From Seinonella peptonophila (GTDB taxonomy: Bacteria > Bacillota > Bacilli > Thermoactinomycetales > Thermoactinomycetaceae): a stretch of DNA of 64,000 bases. Where the stretch lies: contig NZ_FQVL01000008.1 of NCBI RefSeq assembly GCF_900129355.1, positions 1-64,000 on the forward strand, given 5' to 3'. Position numbers and translations under genes: made by a program. The notes beneath the pieces were generated by a model, which saw only the letters and a list, made by a program, of their open reading frames with translations, did not search any database and was not told the origin of the DNA. Positions within the stretch are counted from its first letter, which is position 1. Every line of letters starts with the position of its first letter. This document shows, piece after piece, positions 46,077 through 53,418 of this stretch.

Positions 46077-47153
46077 ATGCAAATTAGTCAGTTACGGTTA
46101 TCACATCAAAAAATCGTAGGAGAACCCATAGCACAAGTCGAAGAAGTTGTCCGCTGGCATGGCGCTATGCAAGCTCAACTTTATCACTCAGCCCTATGGG
46201 CGATTGGGCTACGCACACTCCAAAAGAAGATGATCGATGTCGAGCAAGCCATTACAGAACGCAAAATTGTGCGGACATGGCCAATGCGCGGAACCATTCA
46301 TTTTATCCCAGCTACAGATATTAAATGGATGCTTTCTCTGACCGCATCAAGAGAATTATCCAAATTTGCCCGCCGCTTTACGAGGCTTGAATTGGACGAG
46401 CAGACGCTTGCTCGATGCGAGCAAATACTGATGAAGATATTAAATCAAACATGCGTCTCCCGTCCCAACATACTGGAGGCTCTAGAATCCGAAGGCATCC
46501 AAACCAAGCAACAGCGCGGCTATACGATACTCTCCTATTTCTCACATATTGGACTTATCTGTCAGGGTCCTGTTGACGGAAATCAACCAACCTTTACCCT
46601 CTTAGATCAGTGGATTCCCCATGCAATCGAGAAGAGCCGTGAAGAGGCATTGATCACACTGGTAGAACGCTATTTTCAAAGTCATGGTCCTGCTACGATC
46701 AAAGACTTTGTCTGGTGGTCTGGATTAACAGTAAAAGATACTCGAAATGCGATTGATCAATTGGGATCAACATTAATATCTGAGAAGTTCAGTGGTATTG
46801 AATATTGGGGAACGTCTACCGATCAGGAGATAGCAGAAAAATCCTTAGCCCGAGTACAGCTTCTCCCTGCATTTGATGAATACCTACTCGGTTATAAAGA
46901 ACGAAGCGCCGTGATTACAAAAGAAAATGCCGCTAAAGTCGTACCCGGTAATAATGGCATGTTTTTGCCAACTTTGGTTATCGATGGACAAATATCGGGA
47001 ATCTGGAAGCCAATCAAACGAAAACAATCGATCGAAATTCAAATCATTCCTTTTGTGCCAATCAATTCATATTGGACAGAGATCGAATATGCTGCAAATG
47101 AATATTGTCAGTTTATCCAATCTAATTTATCATCCATTGAAATTCAATATTAA
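46077..47153 (+). CDS. AlkZ-like (HTH_42) DNA glycosylase
   Basis: A 358-residue protein of the HTH_42/winged-helix family that includes AlkZ and YcaQ, which unhook DNA interstrand crosslinks. The catalytic QxQ motif is in WHGAMQAQLYHS (Gln32 and Gln34). Other family marks are RTWPMRGTIHFIP and LLPAFDEYLLGY with GMFLPTLVIDG near the end. AlkZ of azinomycin producers uses QxQ, while E. coli YcaQ uses QxD, so this belongs with the AlkZ-like type. Start ATG 46077 with a weak ribosome site. Single gene. Confidence 0.82.
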   Translation: MQISQLRLSHQKIVGEPIAQVEEVVRWHGAMQAQLYHSALWAIGLRTLQKKMIDVEQAITERKIVRTWPMRGTIHFIPATDIKWMLSLTASRELSKFARRFTRLELDEQTLARCEQILMKILNQTCVSRPNILEALESEGIQTKQQRGYTILSYFSHIGLICQGPVDGNQPTFTLLDQWIPHAIEKSREEALITLVERYFQSHGPATIKDFVWWSGLTVKDTRNAIDQLGSTLISEKFSGIEYWGTSTDQEIAEKSLARVQLLPAFDEYLLGYKERSAVITKENAAKVVPGNNGMFLPTLVIDGQISGIWKPIKRKQSIEIQIIPFVPINSYWTEIEYAANEYCQFIQSNLSSIEIQY

Positions 47154-47208
47154 AAAGCGTTTTACCATATGAAATGCGAAAAAAATGGAGCTGTCCATAC
47201 TCCGGATG

Positions 47209-47243
47209 GAAAAAGTAAAAGCGGCTGCTTCATCGCAACCGCT
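47209..47243 (-). terminator. Terminator of the dicarboxylate symporter gene
   Basis: A 9-bp stem with one G.U pair (arms 47235-47243 and 47220-47228) followed on the minus strand by TTTTACTTTTT. Confidence 0.82.
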
Positions 47244-47317
47244 CTTATCACTGACTACTATTTCAGTCATTATAGATGCATTCGGATTAAGCTTTGCTGG
47301 CACTTTGGGATCAACAT

Positions 47318-48604
47318 TTAAGCAGCCACATTCTCTACTGACTCTCCTTTGAGCTCTTTTAGATATGCCTGACCTTTCTTTTGATCATATTGTTTCTCCC
47401 ATTTTGAGACAACAACTGCGGCTAATGAATTTCCTACTACGTTTACAGCGGTTCTCGCCATATCTAAAATGCGGTCAACACCTGCAATAAATGCTAATCC
47501 TTCTACTGGGATGCCCACCGATCCAAGTGTTGCTAGTAAGACCACAAAGGAGACCCCTGGGACACCAGCAATTCCTTTGGATGTGACCATTAATACAAGC
47601 AATAATGTGACCTGTTGAGTAATCGACAAATGAATTCCATACATTTGCGCGATAAACAAAGCCGCTAATGCTTGATATAAGGTGGAACCATCTAAGTTAA
47701 ATGAGTAACCTGTCGGAATTACAAAAGAAGCAATCGATTTTGGACAGCCGAATTTCTCCATTTTCTCCATGATTTTAGGCAAGACTGCCTCTGAGCTTGC
47801 TGTAGAGTAAGCAAGCAATAATTCATCTTTTAAAATACGGAATAAGGAAAAGATGTTAACCTTGGCAATAAACTGAGCAACCAACCCGAGAATAACAAGA
47901 ACGAAGAATATCATAGCTCCATATACCGATAAGACCAACTTGCCAAGCGGAATCAGTGAATCAAGACCAAACTTAGAAATCGTAATTCCAATTAAAGCAA
48001 AGACACCAAACGGGGCAAATAGCATCACTTTATTTGTAATCCAAAACATTGCGGTAGATAATCCTTGGAAAAATTGAAGCACTGGTTTCCCTTTTTCTCC
48101 AATGGCTGCAACAGCCAGTCCTAACATAACCGCGAAGAAAATAATGGCAAGCATATCTCCTTCAGCAAATGCTTTAAACACATTTTGTGGAACAATATTG
48201 ACAAAGGTCTCAGCAATCCCGTGACTCTTCTCACTCTTTGCTGTGTCTACATACTTTTGAATATCGCTCTTCTCCAATTGCTTCATATCGACACCAGCAC
48301 CTGGTTGAACCACATTGGCTATGAAAAGACCGACGATAATCGCAACTGTAGTAATAATTTCAAAATATATAATCGCCTTACCACCCAATTTGCCTAACTT
48401 TTTGAAATCTCCAGTTCCAGCAACCCCTACAACTAATGTTGCAATCACGATGGGTGCAACAATCATTTTAATTAAATTTAAAAATATATCTCCAATTGGT
48501 TTTAAATACGTTTCAACATGTGGGTTCCCATAAAAAATAGCTCCTACAATAATTCCCAATATTAAACCAAATAGGATTCGATAAGCTAATCCAAAGCGTT
48601 TCAT
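47318..48604 (-). CDS. Dicarboxylate/amino acid:cation symporter (DAACS)
   Basis: A 428-residue transporter of the GltP/GltT/DctP family. Marks are the serine-rich re-entrant loop AYSTASSEAVLPKIMEKM, the NLDGSTLYQ segment (Na/K and substrate site), GIAGVPGVSFVVLLATL and DRILDMARTAVNVVGN with the carboxylate-binding Arg and Asp. It takes up glutamate, aspartate or dicarboxylates. AGGAGGG precedes the ATG. It lies 134 bp after glnL in the same direction, so the two-component system is a likely regulator. Confidence 0.92.
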   Translation of the reverse strand: MKRFGLAYRILFGLILGIIVGAIFYGNPHVETYLKPIGDIFLNLIKMIVAPIVIATLVVGVAGTGDFKKLGKLGGKAIIYFEIITTVAIIVGLFIANVVQPGAGVDMKQLEKSDIQKYVDTAKSEKSHGIAETFVNIVPQNVFKAFAEGDMLAIIFFAVMLGLAVAAIGEKGKPVLQFFQGLSTAMFWITNKVMLFAPFGVFALIGITISKFGLDSLIPLGKLVLSVYGAMIFFVLVILGLVAQFIAKVNIFSLFRILKDELLLAYSTASSEAVLPKIMEKMEKFGCPKSIASFVIPTGYSFNLDGSTLYQALAALFIAQMYGIHLSITQQVTLLLVLMVTSKGIAGVPGVSFVVLLATLGSVGIPVEGLAFIAGVDRILDMARTAVNVVGNSLAAVVVSKWEKQYDQKKGQAYLKELKGESVENVAA

Positions 48605-48738
48605 CTTAATCCCTCCTCATGTAGAGCGCTTCCAATTTTCCTTTAGGGTAGACAATTTCAATATATATGAGGACATACAGAAAACTACAAAAATCTACAT
48701 GTATGAAGGGGGAAATGTTCAAAAAAAGTTCAATTCCG

Positions 48739-49659
48739 CTATCCAATCGCTCGCTTTGCTTCAAAATAAAGGATCTGTATAAATTTCTTCATGTTGATTC
48801 GGATTTTTTCCTTCCCAAACACTTGTGGTTTTTGAATCTGGATCATCTTCTTACGAATTTCTGTAAAATCAAAGAAGCGTGAAGCATACTTTTCAAATTT
48901 TGGATGTGCATAATCAGTTAGTCCGATTGAGGCAAGATGGGCTAAGGATTGTTCAATCGCTCGTCGAATTCGTTGTTCCATCGCTTTCACTTCTCTTTTC
49001 AATTTCGCTTCTGTCACATCTGAGCCTAATTGATGTCGAGCGACTTGATCAAATAGATTCTTTAGTAGCGGAAAATCGTTTTCAAATGATCCATTTCTCT
49101 CTAATTGAAAAAGATGACGTAAAATAGCCAATAAATCTTTTTCCCCACTCTCTCCCTCAATCCCTAATTCACCCAATAAAAATCGACCAGCCGTTGTAAT
49201 GCTTTTCTCTGTAAAAGGATTTTCTACTCTTGTTTGATCAGGCACTAGATCGAGCAAACGAAGAGACTTCTTAATATCTGAAATCGATTGTTCCAACTTC
49301 ATCCTCTCTTGAACACGGCGAATCACCGTACAAACTTCAACACGATTAATCGGCTTTGTAATATAATATTCAACGCCTAGCGTATAAGCTTCTTCTACCA
49401 TCTCTTTACTTTCAACCTGTGAAATCATAATCACTTTTCCTTGATATGTTTCTAATGTTCTTACCGTTGCTAAACCATCTTTGACTGGCATCATCAAATC
49501 AATGATCAAGATATCGATATGATTCATCTGTAATAACTCATCTGTGACAGTAGAGCCATCTAAAGCTGTTTGAATTACTTCACCCAATCCCTCTTCTTCG
49601 ATAATTTCCGTGAGCATCATTCGCACCACATCATCATCATCCACTAAGAAAAAACGCAA
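48739..49659 (-). CDS. glnL: Response regulator GlnL-like (YcbB domain)
   Basis: A 306-residue regulator. The receiver domain (1-120) has DDDD near the start, the phospho-Asp in DILIIDLMMPVKDG (about residue 54) and KPI at about 100. The C-terminal half matches the YcbB output domain of B. subtilis GlnL. In B. subtilis GlnK-GlnL activate glutamine uptake and glutaminase genes. Start TTG with GGGGAGGG upstream. It follows glnK by six bp and precedes a DAACS symporter rather than glsA-glnT. Confidence 0.85.
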   Translation of the reverse strand: MRFFLVDDDDVVRMMLTEIIEEEGLGEVIQTALDGSTVTDELLQMNHIDILIIDLMMPVKDGLATVRTLETYQGKVIMISQVESKEMVEEAYTLGVEYYITKPINRVEVCTVIRRVQERMKLEQSISDIKKSLRLLDLVPDQTRVENPFTEKSITTAGRFLLGELGIEGESGEKDLLAILRHLFQLERNGSFENDFPLLKNLFDQVARHQLGSDVTEAKLKREVKAMEQRIRRAIEQSLAHLASIGLTDYAHPKFEKYASRFFDFTEIRKKMIQIQKPQVFGKEKIRINMKKFIQILYFEAKRAIG

Positions 49660-49665
49660 TTCTAT

Positions 49666-50964
49666 TCACCCTCCCCGGCTTATTTTTTTAATAGGCAATC
49701 GAATACGAAACAAGGTCTCTCCTTCTTGACTGGTAAAGGAAACATCTCCTTCTAATTTCCATGTCATCTCCTGTACATAGGATAAACCAATCCCAGTAGA
49801 AGGCTTTCCAGATCGATCATATTTCGTTGTAAAACCAGCCTTAAATATCATCTCTTGGTGCTTTGTGGCAATCCCTGGACCATCATTGGTTACAATCATT
49901 TCAACCCATTGGCGAACTTTTTTAATCTCAAGTTTGATCATTCCTTGATGTTTTATCGCCTCTACAGCATTGACCACTAGATTATTGATTAACGAAAGCA
50001 TGTGATATACATGATAAAAAGGGTGATTTCCTTTGATTTGAAGCGAAAATTGAATCTCCTTCCCGAGTAACTTCGCTAAACGTTGATGTGTAGAGATGAC
50101 CAATTCTCCAATCTCCTCCACAGACATATAGTCAGTTTTGCTCTCATCGGAAATCATTTTGGCTAATCCCGCATAGATTCGTTGATTATCTTTTTTTATT
50201 TCATGTACTTGTCCAGCAACCTGTAGTAAACTTTGAGTTAATTCTTCTTTTGAAAGCTGATCTTCCTGATCATTCATACTCTTATATAACTGGTAACAAT
50301 CCTTTGTAATCTCTTCAGCATTTTGAATCGACTTTTTTAAGTGAACGGTCTCTTCATATAAATTGGAGATTAAAAACAATACATGCTCGTTTCTTTTTCG
50401 CTCTCCTTCTTTTTCCAATTTCGCTTGTCGAAGCTGGACGATATTAAAAAAACCTACGACAAAGAAACTCCGAATAACAGCAACCATTAGAAAATAATCG
50501 ATAATGAAAAATGTGATCGGCTTCCCTGAAAAAGAGTAGCGTACAGCTATCTCTGTAAGCCCTGTTAAGGTCTCAATGACAACGCCTAATAGCCCCACCA
50601 ACGCGGGTTTCCGAATTAATTTTTTCATCCCTGTCAATTGAAATAGAATAGAAAATGTAAAATAATATATAAATGCAGGAGCATGCGTGATAAAAGACTG
50701 AGAAAATGGAACAGTCGGAGAAAAAAAGAGGTCAAGCACGAGTCGAAAGATTAGAACAAATAAACCGACGATAAACCCTGATAGAATAACGGGCACTTCC
50801 CTTACCCAGAGCAAAAAAAAGAAAAAAATTGCCGTACCAAGGCTAATGCGAAAGCTATCACCAAAGGGATAAAATTTTAACTCACCTGCCAACGCAACCG
50901 TTAACAACATCCACACAAGGATAAATCTATTCTCTTTCAAACCATCCCTCTTTTCTTCACTCAC
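49666..50964 (-). CDS. glnK: Sensor histidine kinase GlnK-like
   Basis: A 432-residue membrane kinase with about six N-terminal helices (residues 10-180), a coiled-coil dimerisation region and a C-terminal ATPase domain: the N box LINNLVVNAVEAIKHQG, G1 NDGPGIA and G2 GKPSTGIGLSYVQEM. The phospho-acceptor His is likely in the HEIKKDNQR stretch (about residue 256). Resembles GlnK/YcbA and the CitA/DcuS-like kinases. Start GTG (50964). Co-transcribed with glnL; it probably senses an amino acid or dicarboxylate. Confidence 0.85.
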   Translation of the reverse strand: MSEEKRDGLKENRFILVWMLLTVALAGELKFYPFGDSFRISLGTAIFFFFLLWVREVPVILSGFIVGLFVLIFRLVLDLFFSPTVPFSQSFITHAPAFIYYFTFSILFQLTGMKKLIRKPALVGLLGVVIETLTGLTEIAVRYSFSGKPITFFIIDYFLMVAVIRSFFVVGFFNIVQLRQAKLEKEGERKRNEHVLFLISNLYEETVHLKKSIQNAEEITKDCYQLYKSMNDQEDQLSKEELTQSLLQVAGQVHEIKKDNQRIYAGLAKMISDESKTDYMSVEEIGELVISTHQRLAKLLGKEIQFSLQIKGNHPFYHVYHMLSLINNLVVNAVEAIKHQGMIKLEIKKVRQWVEMIVTNDGPGIATKHQEMIFKAGFTTKYDRSGKPSTGIGLSYVQEMTWKLEGDVSFTSQEGETLFRIRLPIKKISRGG

Positions 50965-51171
50965 CTTTTAACTATTATAGCGCTGATTTCATACAAGAGT
51001 TGCTAGCAGCATCAACCAAATGGATTATTTATAATATTCTGTTATATATTGGCACATCTGCAAACGATTGATTATCATGATCTACATCATTCATTATAGC
51101 CAATACACCTCTCTCTTTTGCTATAATGGGTAAATACAGAATAATTTTTAAAGAATGTAGGAGAAATTTAT

Positions 51172-51549
51172 ATGAATCGTATAGCAAGCGCAGGAGTGAT
51201 CGCAGGCGCTAGAGTGGGTCAATTTGCCACAAGAGGGCTGATCGCAGGGATGTCTATGGCTACGCAAATGGCTCTTCAGTTTGCCGGACAAGGAATACGG
51301 TCTTTTGCCGCAGGGATGGATAGAGCAATGGGCTATACAAACGGTAATGGCTTTTATTCATTACTAGCCTCTCCTGCAACAGGGCTTGTGCAAGGGTTAA
51401 ATCAAGGACAACGCTCGCTATCTCAAGCTGCTCAAAAGGGCACAGATCGGGCAACCACTGCATTTATCCGTTCTACAGTCAACCGAACACAATCACAACA
51501 GCCCACAGCACAGACTCCTGCACCACCAAACCCAGATCGAACCAGATAG
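51172..51549 (+). CDS. Hypothetical Ala/Gly/Gln-rich protein
   Basis: A 125-residue protein. Residues 1-60 are small and weakly hydrophobic (IASAGVIAGARVGQFATRGLIAG) with amphipathic helices; the rest is Gln/Thr/Pro-rich and ends PNPDRTR. AGGAG stands 9-10 nt before the ATG and host-like codons follow. Converges on the Nudix gene with only 1 bp between stops. Unknown; surface- or spore-associated is only a guess. Confidence 0.55.
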   Translation: MNRIASAGVIAGARVGQFATRGLIAGMSMATQMALQFAGQGIRSFAAGMDRAMGYTNGNGFYSLLASPATGLVQGLNQGQRSLSQAAQKGTDRATTAFIRSTVNRTQSQQPTAQTPAPPNPDRTR

Positions 51550-51550
51550 A

Positions 51551-52099
51551 TTACAAAATCAACTGATATTTTAATAGCTTTTTAACGAATTCTTTCGGTC
51601 GATGCTGTTGAACTGACTCATACTTGATCCAGGCCCATTGATGTTCACCATCAACTATTGTTTCTATGAATGGGTCTATCGTTAGTAAATAACGAAAATC
51701 ATAGTGTAGATGTTCTGGCTCCTGTTTATCCTGATTGGTGGGTACTTGATGAATATCTATATCAATCGGAATACTATTTTTACAATGCCATTCGTGAAGC
51801 TGACATCTAAAGCCAGTCTCTTCTTTTACTTCGCGAATGGCTGCTTCAAACGGCACTTCTCCCACTTCCACATGTCCCCCTGGTTGCAACCACTTTTTTA
51901 AAATCGGATGATAAATCATTAATATTCGATCGCCTTTTAGAATAATGCCACTTGCAGTAATGTGCCCTGGTAGACTTTTCCGATGATAGAGTTGGTTTGG
52001 CTGATCAACTTGGTTTAGAAGGGGTGTAAGACTAGACTTTTCATCGGGAAATCGGTTTAAATATGTATTGATTTGCTGTTGAATTGATTTGATTATCAT
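51551..52099 (-). CDS. Nudix hydrolase
   Basis: A 182-residue protein with a complete Nudix box (GGHVEVGEVPFEAAIREVKEETGF; the glutamates REVKEE bind Mg) at about residues 75-97. The N-terminal 45 residues are helical. It hydrolyses a nucleoside diphosphate linked to another moiety; the substrate is not readable. I start at the ATG after AGGATGTG; a GTG one codon earlier is possible. Confidence 0.88.
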   Translation of the reverse strand: MIIKSIQQQINTYLNRFPDEKSSLTPLLNQVDQPNQLYHRKSLPGHITASGIILKGDRILMIYHPILKKWLQPGGHVEVGEVPFEAAIREVKEETGFRCQLHEWHCKNSIPIDIDIHQVPTNQDKQEPEHLHYDFRYLLTIDPFIETIVDGEHQWAWIKYESVQQHRPKEFVKKLLKYQLIL

Positions 52100-52296
52100 C
52101 ACATCCTAAAAATAAATAGATATTGAAAGACTTCCCTGTTTTGTTCCTAGTGAAAACATCACTGTACAATCTTTTGCGCATAGGAACCTCTCCCAATATA
52201 ATCAGTTAGAGGATTGAACACTCCCGCCACCTACGCTAATGCTAAGAGGTGGGGGATTCTTGGGAACTCCCATCTACTGACGGGATATGAACCAAG

Positions 52297-52597
52297 CTAT
52301 ACCGCCATTCCAGCGGCAATGAGTCTTATACCTTCTTGCAAGATGTTCGTAGCGGCGTTCATATCCCTGTCGTGTTCTGTACCACAATCAGGACATGTCC
52401 ACTTTCTAAGGTTGAGGCTTTTTACTTCCTTATTTCTGTAACCACAGTTGGAACAAAGCTGACTGGATGGATTTGTATGTTTCATTCCATTTTGCTAAGA
52501 AGTGGTTAAATACAAATCGACTACATCCAATGGACTTATTCATAAGGGTTGCTTGTTCCTTTGTCGGGTACAACCGAAACTTATATGCTTTGTGCAT
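52297..52597 (-). pseudogene. tnpB: tnpB, internally deleted and frameshifted
   Basis: The first 38-40 codons ([38 protein letters not shown]) match the TnpB N terminus. The frame then changes into the TnpB C terminus: the zinc finger CSNCGY...[18 protein letters not shown], whose DRDxNAA holds the last RuvC aspartate. About 260 codons with the other catalytic acids are missing, so no RNA-guided nuclease can be made. The junction is near 52480. tnpA nearby looks complete. Confidence 0.88.
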
Positions 52598-52610
52598 TTT
52601 CTTTTCAACC

Positions 52611-53006
52611 TCACTTTCCCTGTTTTTCAATATATTTTCTAACTACATCAATGGGTGTACTGCCTGTAGTTAGAAGACAAAAACTTCTAGACCAGAAGTA
52701 CTCCTTCCACAATTGCTTTTTGATATGGGGAAATTCTTTTTTGATGATGCGAGAACTGGCACTTTTGTAAGCATTTATAAACTTTGAAAGTTCAGTTTTA
52801 GGATGTGCCTTAAACAACACATGAACATGGTCTTGATCGTGGTTCCACTCTAGCAATGTTATATGATACTTACTTCCAATGTCGATAAACATTTGTTTTG
52901 CTTTTTCAGATACCTCATGATTGATTACTTTTCGACGATATTTGATAACTAAAACTAAATGATAACTTAAACTGAACACCGAATGATTATTACTATCTAT
53001 TTTCAT
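52611..53006 (-). CDS. tnpA: IS200/IS605 transposase TnpA (Y1, HUH)
   Basis: A 131-residue transposase, near full length. The metal-binding HUH motif is in DHVHVLFKAHP (about residues 60-70) and the nucleophilic tyrosine in VVRKYIEKQ near the C terminus. The start SNNHSVFSLSYHLVLVIKYR is typical. Single-strand transposition is the known mechanism. The stop overlaps the tnpB remnant. It could still be active. Confidence 0.9.
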   Translation of the reverse strand: MKIDSNNHSVFSLSYHLVLVIKYRRKVINHEVSEKAKQMFIDIGSKYHITLLEWNHDQDHVHVLFKAHPKTELSKFINAYKSASSRIIKKEFPHIKKQLWKEYFWSRSFCLLTTGSTPIDVVRKYIEKQGK

Positions 53007-53194
53007 ATACAAAACAACCTTTCAACTAATTAAGACTGATTATATCATATAAAAATAAAAAGAGTAAATGTTCTAAAAACAAATGCCTCTAGGCTATCGC
53101 CTAACTGAAATTCACCACCCACTTAGCAACTTGAAGTGGGAGTACTCTTTCAGAAAAACTGATAGAATTACTGCTCTAGATCAAAAGTACCAGC

Positions 53195-53337
53195 TTGTAG
53201 ACAAATAAAGGTTCCGTCAATATTTCACGCTTCGCTTCCATTTTAGGCTCCATAGCAAAATATTAACTCTACAATTTCTCCTACTTCTACCCAATTGTAC
53301 ACCTCTTCTTTTAATCAATTAGGTTTTTCTTCAGTCT
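53195..53337. repeat. Intergenic element with conserved ends, copy C
   Basis: A 143-bp segment with TTGTAGACAAA at one end and AGGTTTTTCTTCAGTCT at the other, as in copies A and B. The interior is AT-rich and unrelated. It lies between the IS element and the terminator of the second exporter. AAGTAC occurs just outside both ends. Confidence 0.55.
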
Positions 53338-53373
53338 GAAGTACTATTTGTTTAATTCATTGAATATTCAATC

Positions 53374-53418
53374 AATAAACAAGGCAGCCTCACTCCAACA
53401 GAAGTAAGGCCACGCCTT
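53374..53418 (-). terminator. Terminator of the second GC-rich exporter
   Basis: Nested stem (inner arms 53403-53410 with 53387-53394, outer 53413-53416 with 53382-53385) followed on the minus strand by TTGTTTATT, next to the stop codon. Confidence 0.65.

Larger units (their letters stand above)
52210..53150 (-). mobile_element. IS200/IS605-family insertion sequence
   Basis: The element holds tnpA and a broken tnpB in the same direction. Subterminal hairpins typical of the family are seen: CCCACTT/AAGTGGG at 53118-53140 (left end) and CCACCT/AGGTGG at 52227-52252 (right end). These ends replace inverted repeats in this family. Exact cleavage sites cannot be fixed. About 55 bp separate the left end from repeat copy C. 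Confidence 0.8.
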
